From: Pseudomonas resinovorans NBRC 106553 | GTDB taxonomy: Bacteria > Pseudomonadota > Gammaproteobacteria > Pseudomonadales > Pseudomonadaceae | Direction: 5' to 3' | Assembly (NCBI RefSeq): GCF_000412695.1 | Contig: NC_021499.1 | Coordinates: 5,208,001 to 5,272,000 of the forward strand | Length of the DNA stretch: 64,000 bases | In this document: positions 41,706 to 51,588 of the stretch, in pieces | Layout of the letters: each line of letters begins with the position of its first letter | Numbering within the stretch: position 1 is the first letter of the stretch | Program-made: the position numbers and the translations under genes | Notes under the pieces: model-generated | Told to the model about the DNA's origin: nothing | The model's database searches: none | Seen by the model: the letters and a program-made list of their open reading frames with translations, nothing else

Positions 41706-42596
41706 ATGGAATTCCGCCAGTTACGCAGCTTCGTCGAGGTGGTCCGCCAGGGCGGCTTCACCCAGGCCGGCAAGACCCTGCACGCCACGCAATCGACCAT
41801 CAGCAAGCAGGTGGCCCAGCTCGAGCAACGCCTCGGCGTGCAACTGCTGGAACGCAGCGGCCCGCACTTGCGCCTGACCGATGCCGGCAGCGTGGTGTTG
41901 CGCCATGCCGAGGACCTGTTGCGCCAACGCCAGGACCTGCACAGCGAACTGGACGACCTCAGCCAGCTGCGCCGTGGCGAACTGCGCCTGGGGCTGCCCC
42001 TGCTGGGCGGCGAGGTGCTCTTCGCCGAGCTGTTCGCCGAGTACCGGCGGCGCTACCCGAACATCGTGGTGCATCTGTTCGAGGGTGGCAGCAAGCTGAT
42101 GGAAGAAGCGCTGCTGCACGGCGAGCTGGAGCTGGCCGGCAGCCTCACCCCCAACGACCCGGCGCTGGAGTACCAGCCGTTCTGCAACGAGCCGCTGGAT
42201 GTGCTGTTGCCTGAATCGCACCCGCTGTCCGAAGAAGAGTGCCTGGCGCTGGCCCAGTTGGCCGACTCGCCCTTCCTGCTCTACCAGCAGAGTTTCACCC
42301 TCAACGACCGCCTGCTGCTGGCTTGCCGCCAGGCCGGTTTCACCCCGCGCGAAGTAGGCCGCAGCGGCCAGGCGGACTTCCTCGCCGCGCTGGTGGCCGC
42401 CGGCCAGGGGGTGGTGCTGCTGCCACGGATAGTCGCCCGGCCCCTGCAGCGCCCCGGCCTGCGCCTGGTGCCCCTGCGTGAGCCCGACCTGCGCTGGGAC
42501 ATCGCCTTCGTCTGGCGACGCGACGCCTACCTGTCGCGGGCGGCCCAGGCCTGGCTGGAGCTGTTGCGGGAGTATTCGCCGCTGGAACAGAGCTGA
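41706..42596 (+). CDS. LysR-family regulator, divergent from lrgAB
   Basis: A DNA-binding regulator of 296 aa. The helix-turn-helix is GGFTQAGKTLHATQSTISKQVAQLEQRLGVQLLER, near residues 17-51. The rest is a LysR substrate-binding domain (GELRLGLPLLGGEVLFAELFAEYRRRYPNIVVHLFEGGS). The 96 bases between it and lrgA contain TTAGACTAATCCCC-type T-N11-A elements where LysR proteins bind. CidR-like control of lrgAB by an organic acid is the simplest reading, inferred from position. Confidence 0.9.
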   Translation: MEFRQLRSFVEVVRQGGFTQAGKTLHATQSTISKQVAQLEQRLGVQLLERSGPHLRLTDAGSVVLRHAEDLLRQRQDLHSELDDLSQLRRGELRLGLPLLGGEVLFAELFAEYRRRYPNIVVHLFEGGSKLMEEALLHGELELAGSLTPNDPALEYQPFCNEPLDVLLPESHPLSEEECLALAQLADSPFLLYQQSFTLNDRLLLACRQAGFTPREVGRSGQADFLAALVAAGQGVVLLPRIVARPLQRPGLRLVPLREPDLRWDIAFVWRRDAYLSRAAQAWLELLREYSPLEQS

Positions 42597-42614
42597 ATGG
42601 ATCGGGGGGTTCCC

Positions 42615-42711
42615 GTAGGGGCGAATTCATTCGCCAAGCAGGCCGAAGGTCTGCCCATCGGCGCCGAAGGGGGCAGCTGCGCTGCCCTTGGCGAATGAAT
42701 TCGCCCCCACA
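42615..42711. repeat. Long REP-like palindrome (GTAGGGGCGAATTCATTCGCC family)
   Basis: Outer arms GTAGGGGCGAATTCATTCGCC and GGCGAATGAATTCGCCCCCAC, inner GGCCGAAGGTC and GGGCAGCTGCGCTGCCC. It sits between the convergent LysR and DUF985 genes. Confidence 0.85.
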
Positions 42712-42724
42712 ACAAACAGATCCC

Positions 42725-43183
42725 CTATAGCAACGCCAGGTCCAGCAACGGCCAGTCCCGCTGGGTCTCAGGATCGTCGGCCAGCAGGCGGAATCCGTTG
42801 AACTCGAACCCCGGCGCCACGCTGCAGCCCACCAGGCTGTAGGCGCCGAGAGCACGGGCGGCCTGCCAGGCGCGGGCCGGCACGACCCGCTGGGGCAGGC
42901 TGCCCTCGCCCACCGGGCCGAGGGTTTCCCGGCGCAGCGCCGTGGGGGATTCGGCCACCAGCAGTTCCAGCGGATCACCTTCGTAGAAGTGCCAGATCTC
43001 GTCGGCGTCCACCTGGTGCCAACGGCTCACGCCGCCCTCCGGCAGCAGGAAGAAGATCGCCGAGGACGCCGCGCGGCCGCCCGGCAGGCTGCAGTTGGAC
43101 TGAAACACCCGGCGGTAGAAGCCGCCTTCCGGGTGCGGTGCCAGCTGCAGCTCGCGGATCAGGTACTCGGCGCGCGGGTGCAT
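42725..43183 (-). CDS. DUF985/cupin_5 family protein
   Basis: A 152-aa cupin-like protein. The family signature is LAPHPEGGFYRRVFQS near the N-terminus. Its RWHQVDADEIWHFYEGDPLELL would hold metal or sugar-like ligands, and the C-terminus has LVGCSVAPGFEFNGFRLL. It begins at the stop of the flavodoxin gene with a 1-base overlap, so they are co-transcribed. Function is unknown. Confidence 0.85.
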   Translation of the reverse strand: MHPRAEYLIRELQLAPHPEGGFYRRVFQSNCSLPGGRAASSAIFFLLPEGGVSRWHQVDADEIWHFYEGDPLELLVAESPTALRRETLGPVGEGSLPQRVVPARAWQAARALGAYSLVGCSVAPGFEFNGFRLLADDPETQRDWPLLDLALL

Positions 43184-43632
43184 CAGGCTTTCAGCGCCGC
43201 GATGAGACTCTGCAGCCAGGGCTCGGCATCCACTTCCGGGGTGACCGTTTCGCTGGCATCCAGGCGCTGCATCTCAACCACTTCGCGCAGGCCGAGTTCG
43301 GCATAGAGCTCGCGGATCAGCTCGCCACCACCGCAATAGACGTCGTAGCTGGAATCACCCAGCGCCAGCACCGCGCCAGGGCGGCCGCGCCAGTTCGGCA
43401 GGCGGTCGCGCAGCTCGGAGTAAATCGGCAGCAGGTTGTCCGGCAGCTCGCCCATGCCGGTGGTGGCGGTCACGGTGAGCAGGGCCTCGGGGTCGAAGGC
43501 GAGCAGTTCGTCCAGGCTCACGCGCGGCAGGTAGTGGGCGTCCAGGCCGGCGGCCTTGAGCAGTTTTTCCGCATGGCGGGCGACTTCTTCGGCGGTGCCG
43601 TAGACCGAACCGGACAGGATGGCGACTTTCAT
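43183..43632 (-). CDS. MioC-like flavodoxin
   Basis: A short-chain flavodoxin of 149 aa. The FMN phosphate loop is SGSVYGTAEEVARHAE, and the isoalloxazine loops are TTGMGELPDN and LGDSSYDVYCGGG. The start is the ATG that leaves only one residue before KVAILSGSV. It is followed by the DUF985 gene. It diverges from the LOV gene across about 100 bases. Likely an electron carrier. Confidence 0.88.
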   Translation of the reverse strand: MKVAILSGSVYGTAEEVARHAEKLLKAAGLDAHYLPRVSLDELLAFDPEALLTVTATTGMGELPDNLLPIYSELRDRLPNWRGRPGAVLALGDSSYDVYCGGGELIRELYAELGLREVVEMQRLDASETVTPEVDAEPWLQSLIAALKA

Positions 43633-43734
43633 TTCAGACTCCGAATCAGGGACCAAAGCCGTGCATTATGCCGTAACTGGCGGGGCCTGCAGGATGCCGT
43701 AGACTCTGCCCGTCCGGATCCGAGAGCCTCGAAC

Positions 43735-44181
43735 ATGATCAACGCCACGTTGCTACAACTGGTAATAGACGCGTCCAACGACGGCATCGTGGTTGCCGAA
43801 CAGGAAGGCGACGACAACATCCTGATCTATGCCAACGCCGCCTTCGAGCAGCTCACCGGCTACCCGCGCGACGAGATCCTCTACCAGGACTGCCGCTTCC
43901 TCCAGGGCCAGGACCGCAACCAGCTGGGCCTGGCCGCCATCCGCCAGGCGATCCGCAACGGCCAGCCGTGCCGCCAGGTGCTACGCAACTACCGCAAGGA
44001 TGGCAGTGCCTTCTGGAACGAGCTTTCCATTACCCCGGTGCACAACGAGGCCGACCAGCTCACCTACTTCATCGGGATCCAGAAGGACGTCACCGAACAG
44101 GTGGAGGCCCGCCAGCGGGTGCGTGAACTGGAAGCGGAAGTGGCCGCGCTCAAGGCCGAGCTGGCCGCTCTGAAGCACTGA
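43735..44181 (+). CDS. Short LOV-domain blue-light photoreceptor
   Basis: A 148-aa PAS/LOV protein with no output domain, like the PpSB1-LOV type of P. putida. The flavin-adduct cysteine is in YQDCRFLQG (about residue 53). The FMN-contact strand is QVLRNYRKDGSAFWNELSITP, and the Gln switch is in FIGIQKDVTEQ. The C-terminal helix (ARQRVRELEAEVAALKAELAALKH) is a likely coiled coil for dimerisation or partner contact. It converges on a LitR-type MerR gene. In P. putida a protein of this kind works with class II LitR to control light-inducible genes. Confidence 0.93.
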   Translation: MINATLLQLVIDASNDGIVVAEQEGDDNILIYANAAFEQLTGYPRDEILYQDCRFLQGQDRNQLGLAAIRQAIRNGQPCRQVLRNYRKDGSAFWNELSITPVHNEADQLTYFIGIQKDVTEQVEARQRVRELEAEVAALKAELAALKH

Positions 44182-44265
44182 CAGAAAGCTGTAGGGTGCG
44201 CCGCGCGCACCAGGGGTCTCGCGCCTGGTGTGCTTCGCGAGCAGAGCTCGCTCCTACCACTGGGT

Positions 44266-45213
44266 TCAGGTATCCAGGTGCCCGGCGAGGAACTGCCGCA
44301 AGCGCCGCTGCATCAGCCGCCCCTCGCTGCCCAGGCAAGCCACGGGCGTACCCTCGAGTTCCTCGTCCATCAGGTCGGCGACCTCGCCGGCCAGGGCCAG
44401 CGGGCAGTCCAGCCCAAGGGCCAGGCGTGCGAGCTGCTGGCCCAGGTCATCGGCCGGCGGCTGGTTGGAGAACAGCACCAGAGCCTGGGGCCGCAGTTTG
44501 CCGCAGACCATCGCCAGCTCCGCCAGTGGCTGGCCCAGGCCGAGGACGCTGACGCTCAGTTCGCCGCCCCCCAGCAGCAAGCCCGCCACCAGCAGTTCCA
44601 GTTCGCGCCCCGGCCCCGGCAGCGGTGCCAGCAGCACCCGCTCCTGCCGGCCGCTGCGGGCCAGTTGCAGGCGCTGCAGGGCGCGGGCGCGCAGGAAGCT
44701 GTCGAAGAACACCCATTCGCTGCCGCGACCGAATTCGTCCTGGCGCAGCAGCAGCGTCTGCCAGACCGGCATCAGCACATCGGCGAACACCACGGGCAAG
44801 GGATAGGTGGAAAACACCTGGCCGTAGACGCGCTCCAGCTCGGCCTCATCCAGCGTGGCCACGGCCGCGCGCACCTGGGCACGCCATTCCCCCCACTCCC
44901 CCGCCGCCAGGTCTTCGCGGACCGACGCCAGGGGTGCCTTGACCGCACTGCTTCGGGCCAGCAGCTTGCCCACCTTGCTCACCGACACGCCGCGCTCGAT
45001 CCAGGCGAGGATGCTGCGCACCGCGTCGACATCGGCGAGGGAATAGAGCCGATGACCGCTTTCGGTCCGCGTCGGCTGGATCAGCCCGTAGCGCCGTTCC
45101 CAGGCCCGCAGGGTGACTGGGTTGACGCCGGTCAGGCGTGAAACCTCCCGAATGGGGAAGACTTCTTCCTGTTTCAGGGCGGTCGAGGCGAGGGATGCAC
45201 CGGGATCGGTCAT
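44266..45213 (-). CDS. LitR/CarH-type MerR regulator lacking cobalamin ligands (class II LitR)
   Basis: A 315-aa regulator. The N-terminal MerR helix-turn-helix is FPIREVSRLTGVNPVTLRAWERRYGLIQPTR...GHRLYSLADVDAVRSI. A B12-binding-like domain follows. The CarH EH motif is EW here (GSEWVFFDSF), and the lower-ligand His of the DxHxxG-type loop is Arg (PGPGRELEL). It therefore should not bind adenosylcobalamin, as is known for class II LitR proteins of Pseudomonas. Such regulators answer light through a short LOV partner, and one is encoded right beside it. The start is uncertain because no good ribosome site is visible. Confidence 0.88.
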   Translation of the reverse strand: MTDPGASLASTALKQEEVFPIREVSRLTGVNPVTLRAWERRYGLIQPTRTESGHRLYSLADVDAVRSILAWIERGVSVSKVGKLLARSSAVKAPLASVREDLAAGEWGEWRAQVRAAVATLDEAELERVYGQVFSTYPLPVVFADVLMPVWQTLLLRQDEFGRGSEWVFFDSFLRARALQRLQLARSGRQERVLLAPLPGPGRELELLVAGLLLGGGELSVSVLGLGQPLAELAMVCGKLRPQALVLFSNQPPADDLGQQLARLALGLDCPLALAGEVADLMDEELEGTPVACLGSEGRLMQRRLRQFLAGHLDT

Positions 45214-45448
45214 GGAGGGACAATCATCAGGGGACGGATTCACGCAGTCTAACCCTTGTGGCGGGCTTGCCAATCCGGCTGCAGGCCAGAGCAGGCGCGG
45301 GCCGACCAACCGGTCATCCTTGGCGCTGGCGCTTTGTGGAATAAACGGAATAATCCTTGCCTCTTTTTCAACGTAGCCCACCACCCCGGCGCTGCGTCTT
45401 GTGGCCCCCGCCTACCCGGCCGGGGGCCTGGTTGCGAGGAGATACACG

Positions 45449-46018
45449 ATGTCTGCCGATCCCGTCACCCTGATGGTGGCCCGCCGCGTTCCCCGCGAGC
45501 GCTACCACGACTTCATGGCCTGGCTGCGCGAAGGCGAGCAACTGGCCGCCGACTTTCCCGGCTACCTGGGTTCCGGGGTGCTGGCGCCGCCGCCGGACGA
45601 CGACGAATTCCAGATGATCTTCCGTTTCGCCGACGAGCCGACCATGGCCGCCTGGGAGCACTCCGCCTCGCGCCGTGCCTGGCTGGAGCGCGGCGCCGGA
45701 TTGTTCGAGCAGCCCCACGAGCATCGCGCCCTGGGTCTGGACGCCTGGTTCGGCAAGGCCGAGCAACGGCCGCCGCGCTGGAAGCAGAGCGTGGCCATCT
45801 GGCTGGCCTTCTTCCCGGTGTCCCTGGCCTTCAACCTGCTGTTCGGCGGCTGGCTGGGCGACCTGCCGCTGGCCTTGCGGATCTTCCTCAGCACCCTGGC
45901 CCTGACGCCGTTGATGACCTACTGGTTCATCCCCCTCTCCACCCACCTCCTGGCCCCCTGGTTGCAGCGCAATCCGGCGACCACGGCGCGTACCGGCACG
46001 GTGGCGCACTCGCGCTAG
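45449..46018 (+). CDS. Antibiotic-biosynthesis-monooxygenase-domain protein with two membrane helices
   Basis: A 189-aa protein. The N-terminal ~95 residues form an ABM dimeric ferredoxin-like fold (PVTLMVARRVPRERYHDFMAWLRE; FPGYLGSGVLAPP). The C-terminal part has two hydrophobic helices (VAIWLAFFPVSLAFNLLFGGW and LRIFLSTLALTPLMTYWFIP). GAGGAG lies upstream of the ATG. It diverges from the LitR gene and points toward the pterin genes. Its activity is unknown; heme- or quinone-related chemistry is a guess from the ABM fold. Confidence 0.82.
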   Translation: MSADPVTLMVARRVPRERYHDFMAWLREGEQLAADFPGYLGSGVLAPPPDDDEFQMIFRFADEPTMAAWEHSASRRAWLERGAGLFEQPHEHRALGLDAWFGKAEQRPPRWKQSVAIWLAFFPVSLAFNLLFGGWLGDLPLALRIFLSTLALTPLMTYWFIPLSTHLLAPWLQRNPATTARTGTVAHSR

Positions 46019-46167
46019 CGCCACGGCGTTCGACCGCGACGCGCCCGGCCGAACGCCCATCGGCCGGGCGGCTCCCTGCGTTTGTGCAGAACCAGCCCCT
46101 GGGGTAACGTGCATCAGATTCGTCCCGGCCACTGCCAGCCGGTCGTGTTCTCCTGCATGAGGCGTCA

Positions 46168-46878
46168 ATGAGTCGTTCCGCCGCCCCCATCCTGATCACC
46201 GGCGCCAGCCAGCGCATCGGCCTCTACTGCGCCGAACGCCTGCTGGACGAAGGCCAGCCGGTGATCATCAGCTACCGCACCGAGCGCGACGGCGTGCACC
46301 GGCTTCGCGAGCGCGGCGCCCTGGCGCTGCAGGCGGACTTTTCAAACGAAGCCGGCATCCTCGCCTTCATCGAAGCCCTCAAGGGCCATACCGATTGCCT
46401 GCGCGCCATCGTGCACAACGCCTCGGACTGGCTGACCGAAGCCCCCGGCCAGGAGGCCGATGCCTTCCAGCGCATGTTCAGCGTGCACATGCTGGCGCCC
46501 TACCTGATCAACCTGCATTGCGAGGCACTGCTGCGCGAGAGCAGCCCGGCGGACATCGTCCACCTCAGCGACGACGTGGCACGCAAGGGCAGCGAGAAGC
46601 GCATCGCCTACTGCGCCAGCAAGGCCGGCCTGGACAACCTGACCCTGTCCTTCGCCGCGCGTTTCGCCCCGCACATCAAGGTCAACGGCATCGCCCCGGC
46701 GCTGGTGATGTTCAATGCCGACGACGATGAGAGCTACCGCAAGAAGACCCTGGCCAAATCGGCACTGGGCATCGAGCCCGGTCCGCAGGTGATCTACCAG
46801 GGCCTGCGCTACCTGTTGGACAACCCCTACGTCACCGGAACGACCCTCACCCTGAACGGCGGCCGCCACCTCAAGTGA
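46168..46878 (+). CDS. folM: FolM dihydromonapterin reductase (SDR)
   Basis: Reduces dihydromonapterin to tetrahydromonapterin with NADPH; 236 aa. The cofactor motif is [16 protein letters not shown], in which TGxxxRxG is characteristic of FolM and pteridine reductases. The catalytic Tyr and Lys are in [12 protein letters not shown]. The C-terminal [15 protein letters not shown] is typical. It is first of three pterin genes; folE starts 22 bases later. Tetrahydromonapterin is the known cofactor of phenylalanine hydroxylase in Pseudomonas. Confidence 0.92.
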   Translation: MSRSAAPILITGASQRIGLYCAERLLDEGQPVIISYRTERDGVHRLRERGALALQADFSNEAGILAFIEALKGHTDCLRAIVHNASDWLTEAPGQEADAFQRMFSVHMLAPYLINLHCEALLRESSPADIVHLSDDVARKGSEKRIAYCASKAGLDNLTLSFAARFAPHIKVNGIAPALVMFNADDDESYRKKTLAKSALGIEPGPQVIYQGLRYLLDNPYVTGTTLTLNGGRHLK

Positions 46879-46900
46879 TGCGACCACAAGGACTGCCAGC

Positions 46901-47461
46901 ATGAGCGACGACCTGCAGCGGCACTATCGGGATATCCTCCTCGGCCTCGGCGAAGACCCGGAGCGCGAGGGCCTGCGCGATACGCCCCTGCGTGCCGCCA
47001 AGGCCATGCGCTACCTCTGCCACGGCTACGAGCAGAGCCTGGAGGAGATCATCAACGGCGCCCTGTTCGCCTCCGACAACGACGAGATGGTGACGGTCAA
47101 GGACATCGAGCTGTATTCCCTGTGCGAGCATCACCTCTTGCCCTTCATCGGCAAGGCCCATGTGGCGTACATTCCCACCGGCAAGGTGCTGGGGCTGTCG
47201 AAGGTCGCCCGGATTGTCGACATGTTCGCGCGGCGGCTGCAGATCCAGGAGACCCTCACCCGCCAGATCGCCGAGGCGGTGCAACGGGTGACCGATGCCG
47301 CTGGCGTGGCGGTGGTGATCGAAGCCCAGCACATGTGCATGATGATGCGCGGCGTGGAAAAGCAGAACTCGGTGATGAACACCTCGGTGATGCTCGGGGC
47401 CTTCAGGGAGTCCCAGAACACCCGCCACGAATTCCTGAAACTGATCAAGCGGAGCAACTAG
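46901..47461 (+). CDS. folE: GTP cyclohydrolase I
   Basis: Converts GTP to 7,8-dihydroneopterin triphosphate, the first step to folates and monapterin; 186 aa. Zinc ligands are in [22 protein letters not shown] and [14 protein letters not shown], and the family motif [20 protein letters not shown] is intact. It lies between folM and folX with short gaps. Many pseudomonads carry more than one folE; this folM/folX-linked copy is likely the one for monapterin synthesis. Confidence 0.94.
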   Translation: MSDDLQRHYRDILLGLGEDPEREGLRDTPLRAAKAMRYLCHGYEQSLEEIINGALFASDNDEMVTVKDIELYSLCEHHLLPFIGKAHVAYIPTGKVLGLSKVARIVDMFARRLQIQETLTRQIAEAVQRVTDAAGVAVVIEAQHMCMMMRGVEKQNSVMNTSVMLGAFRESQNTRHEFLKLIKRSN

Positions 47462-47464
47462 AGA

Positions 47465-47836
47465 ATGCCGCGACTGGAGCCCGGAATGGCGCGAATCCGC
47501 GTCAAGGACCTGCGCCTGCGCACTTTCATCGGTATCAAGGAGGAGGAAATCCTCAACAAGCAGGATGTGTTGATCAACCTCACCATCCTCTACCCGGCCG
47601 CCGAGGCGGTGCAGGGCAACGATATCGATCAGGCGCTGAACTATCGCACCATCACCAAGGCGATCATCCGCCACGTCGAAGAGAACCGCTTTGCCCTGCT
47701 GGAGCGCCTGACCCAGGAAATCCTCGACCTGGTCATGGCCAACCCCAGCGTGCGCTATGCCGAGGTGGAGGTGGACAAACCCCATGCGTTGCGTTTTGCC
47801 GAGTCGGTGTCCATCACCCTGGCCGGCCATCGCTGA
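47465..47836 (+). CDS. folX: FolX dihydromonapterin/dihydroneopterin triphosphate epimerase
   Basis: A 123-aa FolB/FolX-fold enzyme that epimerises dihydroneopterin triphosphate to dihydromonapterin triphosphate. Motifs are [23 protein letters not shown] and [26 protein letters not shown]. It starts 3 bases after the folE stop. Linkage to folE and folM favours FolX over FolB. Confidence 0.9.
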   Translation: MPRLEPGMARIRVKDLRLRTFIGIKEEEILNKQDVLINLTILYPAAEAVQGNDIDQALNYRTITKAIIRHVEENRFALLERLTQEILDLVMANPSVRYAEVEVDKPHALRFAESVSITLAGHR

Positions 47837-47883
47837 AACGGCTCACGAACAATTCCTCCCGCAAGCCCCAGGAGAATCCTGCC

Positions 47884-48177
47884 ATGACCGAGCAAGAACG
47901 CCTCGAACTCGAGGCCGCCGCCTTCCGCCGTCTGGTGCAACACCTGCGCAGCCGACCCGATGTGCAGAACATCGACCTGATGAACCTCGCCGGTTTCTGC
48001 CGCAATTGCCTGTCCAAGTGGTACAAGGCCGCCGCCGATGACCTGGGCGTGGACGTGACCCCGGACCAGGCCCGCGAAGAGGTCTACGGCATGCCTTATG
48101 CCGACTGGAAAGCCAAGTACCAGAAAGAAGCCAGCGCCGATCAACAAGCGGCCTTCAACAAAGCGAACAAAGAATGA
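47884..48177 (+). CDS. DUF1244 protein
   Basis: A 97-aa helical protein with the family pattern FRRLVQHLRSRPDVQNIDLMNLAGFCRNCLSKWYKAAADD and a YGMPYADWKAKYQ tail. The CRNC pair could bind metal. It is coupled to the next gene by a 4-base overlap (ATGA). Function is unknown. Confidence 0.88.
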   Translation: MTEQERLELEAAAFRRLVQHLRSRPDVQNIDLMNLAGFCRNCLSKWYKAAADDLGVDVTPDQAREEVYGMPYADWKAKYQKEASADQQAAFNKANKE

Positions 48178-48515
48178 GCAACCTGAACGACTTCCTCGCC
48201 CGCCTGCACAGCGGCCAGCACCTTTTCGCCGACACCCTGGCCTTCATCGCCGATGGCTATGACTACCAGCAGAGCGCCTTCAGCAACGGCCCGGTGGAAA
48301 ACGCCGCCGGGCAGAACGAAGGTTCCTGCAAGACCCTCGGCCTTGCCCTGCTGGAAGGCTTCAGCCTGGAAGACACCCTGCTGGCCTTCGGCGAGCACTA
48401 CCGCGCCGTACTGGCCACGCCGCAGGGCAGCGACCACGGCAACATCCGCGCCCTGATGAACACCGGCCTGGCCGGCGTGCGTTTCGAGCGCCAGTCGCTG
48501 CAACGCAAGGCCTGA
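48174..48515 (+). CDS. HopJ-family protein
   Basis: A 113-aa protein of the HopJ type III effector family (LHSGQHLFADTLAFIADGYDYQQSAFSNGP; AGQNEGSCKTLGLALLEGF). Despite the name the family is widespread in non-pathogens and no secretion apparatus is seen here. It overlaps the DUF1244 gene and ends the pterin-linked run; a terminator follows 10 bases later. Confidence 0.9.
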   Translation: MSNLNDFLARLHSGQHLFADTLAFIADGYDYQQSAFSNGPVENAAGQNEGSCKTLGLALLEGFSLEDTLLAFGEHYRAVLATPQGSDHGNIRALMNTGLAGVRFERQSLQRKA

Positions 48516-48525
48516 TCCCGCCCCA

Positions 48526-48547
48526 CCGCCCCATCCGGGGCGGTTTT
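48526..48547 (+). terminator. Intrinsic terminator after the hopJ-like gene
   Basis: Stem CCGCCCC/GGGGCGG, loop ATCC, then TTTT on the plus strand. It closes the folM-to-hopJ run. Confidence 0.8.
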
Positions 48548-48702
48548 CCGAGGTTTTGGCTGCCGCATTCTGTCAGCAATGACTGACAGAAATTTCACAC
48601 ACAAACGCGTAATCTTCTCATTTGCGGCCTGACCGGCCGTGGATGACGCCGGTTCTGATCGCGTGTGGCGCCCGCCCACATTCCCCCCACCGGAGCGCAT
48701 GG

Positions 48703-49290
48703 ATGCAGCAGACACTCGTGTGGAAGCCATTGACCACACCCGGCGTGGAAAGCCTGCGCCTGTCGATGGATGAACAAGGTATCCAGGCCAGCAGCCACCT
48801 GATCCAGAATCGCAATGGCCAGAGCATCGCCGCCACCTATGTGCTGGACAGCGACCCGCGCTGGCGCTTTCGCCACCTCTGGCTGAAGGTGGAACAGCAG
48901 GGCCCGCGCAGCCTGCGCCTGGACCGCGATATCCGTGGCCGCTGGTTGCTGAACGGCGAACACCGCCGCGACCTCGACCAGTGCCAGTTGGTGATGCTCG
49001 AAGCCACCCCCTTCACCCATACCCCGGCGCTGCAGCGCTGCGGCCTGGAAACCGGGCAGAGCGCCCTGCTGCAGGTCGCCCATATCGACCTGCCGAGCCT
49101 GCGGGTGGAAGCCCGCCAGTTGCGCTACCAGTGCCTGCGCCAGCAGCCGCAGCAGAGCCTGTACCGCCTGGAGGTCGAGGGCCGCAAGCCCATCGAACTG
49201 ACGGTGGATCGGCAATCGCTGCTGCTCGAAGCCAGGGGCCTGTACCAGCGCATGAGTGCACGGACCCTGTCGCTGAATACCTGGGTCTGA
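48703..49290 (+). CDS. Putative glycolipid-binding domain protein
   Basis: A 195-aa protein resembling the putative glycolipid-binding family (PF06475): WKPLTTPGVESLRLSMDEQGIQASSHLI, then RGRWLLNGEHRRDLDQCQLVMLEATPFTHTPALQR. The ATG chosen has GGAGCG upstream. It has no signal peptide. Its role is not established, and it stands as a single gene. Confidence 0.75.
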   Translation: MQQTLVWKPLTTPGVESLRLSMDEQGIQASSHLIQNRNGQSIAATYVLDSDPRWRFRHLWLKVEQQGPRSLRLDRDIRGRWLLNGEHRRDLDQCQLVMLEATPFTHTPALQRCGLETGQSALLQVAHIDLPSLRVEARQLRYQCLRQQPQQSLYRLEVEGRKPIELTVDRQSLLLEARGLYQRMSARTLSLNTWV

Positions 49291-49344
49291 GGCCAGCGCC
49301 CCCTACGACATGCCCGAAGCGACGGCGCGCGACCTTTCGTGAGC

Positions 49345-49401
49345 TGGCGATAGCCATAATCCCTGGCCGCATGGGTATCGCTCCGCTCAACCCATCCTAC
49401 G
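49345..49401. repeat. Partial REP-like element (right half)
   Basis: GCATGGGTATCGCTCCGCTCAACCCATCCTACG is the right half of the family at 20088-20158; the left half is degenerate (GCGATAGCCATAATCC). It lies between the convergent glycolipid-binding and trxB genes. Confidence 0.7.
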
Positions 49402-49453
49402 TTGCTCGGCAAAGAGTTGAACCGCCAGAGGTAAAGCTTGCTGAACCCCACAA

Positions 49454-49480
49454 GAAAAAGCCCCGCATCAGCGGGGCTTC
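49454..49480 (-). terminator. Intrinsic terminator of trxB
   Basis: Stem AGCCCCGC/GCGGGGCT with a 4-base loop, followed on the minus strand by TTTTTC. It lies about 18 bases after the trxB stop. Confidence 0.88.
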
Positions 49481-49497
49481 TCCTCATCAGGCTGTTC

Positions 49498-50712
<1,215 letters not shown>

Positions 50713-50730
50713 TCAACCTTGGGGACCACC

Positions 50731-51498
50731 ATGCCTGCACCTACGCTATCCGGGCCGCAATACCTCGGCGAAGGACTGAAACTCATCCTGAGCCCCGGAC
50801 TGCGCCTGTTCGTCCTGCTGCCACTGACCGTCAACCTGCTGCTGTTCGCCGCCCTGATCGGCTTCGCGGTGCAGGAATTCAGTGGTTGGGTCGACACCTT
50901 CATGCCCAGTCTTCCCACCTGGCTGAGCTTCCTCGAATACCTGCTCTGGCCGCTCTTCGTGGTGCTGGTGCTGGTGCTGGTGTTCTTCAGCTTCACCATG
51001 CTGGCCAACATCATCGCCGCGCCCTTCAACGGCTTCCTCGCCGAGAAGGTGGAAGTGGTGGTGCGCGGCCAGGACGACTTCCCGGCCTTCAGCTGGGCCG
51101 AGCTGATGGCGATGATCCCGCGCACCGTCGGCCGCGAGCTGCGCAAGCTGGCCTACTTCCTGCCGCGCGCGGCGATCCTGCTGATCCTCTCCTTCATTCC
51201 CGTGGTCAACCTGGTGGCCGCGCCGCTGTGGATCCTCTTCGGCATCTGGATGATGGCGGTGCAGTACATCGACTACCCGGCGGACAACCACAAGCTGGGC
51301 TGGAACGAGATGCTCGCCTGGCTGCGGGAGAAGCGCTGGCAGAGCCTGGGCTTTGGTGGCACCACTTACCTCGCGCTGATGATTCCCTTCGTGAACATCG
51401 TGATGATGCCCGCCGCCGTGGCCGGCGCGACGCTGTTCTGGGTGCGCGAGCAGGGCGAACTGGCCCTGCAGAAGCAGGCCGGTCAAGCCGTGCGTTGA
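50731..51498 (+). CDS. cysZ: CysZ sulfate permease
   Basis: An inner-membrane sulfate uptake protein, 255 aa. The early [33 protein letters not shown] and the conserved [13 protein letters not shown] are CysZ hallmarks, with four to six hydrophobic segments. The ATG with GGGG upstream is preferred over the TTG 12 bases earlier. It diverges from trxB; both serve sulfur/redox metabolism. A strong hairpin lies right after the stop. Confidence 0.9.
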   Translation: MPAPTLSGPQYLGEGLKLILSPGLRLFVLLPLTVNLLLFAALIGFAVQEFSGWVDTFMPSLPTWLSFLEYLLWPLFVVLVLVLVFFSFTMLANIIAAPFNGFLAEKVEVVVRGQDDFPAFSWAELMAMIPRTVGRELRKLAYFLPRAAILLILSFIPVVNLVAAPLWILFGIWMMAVQYIDYPADNHKLGWNEMLAWLREKRWQSLGFGGTTYLALMIPFVNIVMMPAAVAGATLFWVREQGELALQKQAGQAVR

Positions 51499-51500
51499 TC

Positions 51501-51529
51501 GACAGGCCCCGGTCATGCCGGGGCCTGTC
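51501..51529. terminator. Perfect hairpin after cysZ
   Basis: The 12-base inverted repeat GACAGGCCCCGG/CCGGGGCCTGTC is separated by TCATG. It lacks a T-run on either side, so it may act as a weak or Rho-assisted terminator or protect the 3' end, between the convergent cysZ and amidohydrolase genes. Confidence 0.6.
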
Positions 51530-51588
51530 GCGTCCAGGGCCTGGATCAAGCCTGGGCGTGCGTCACTGAAACGTCCTGATGCAGCCGC

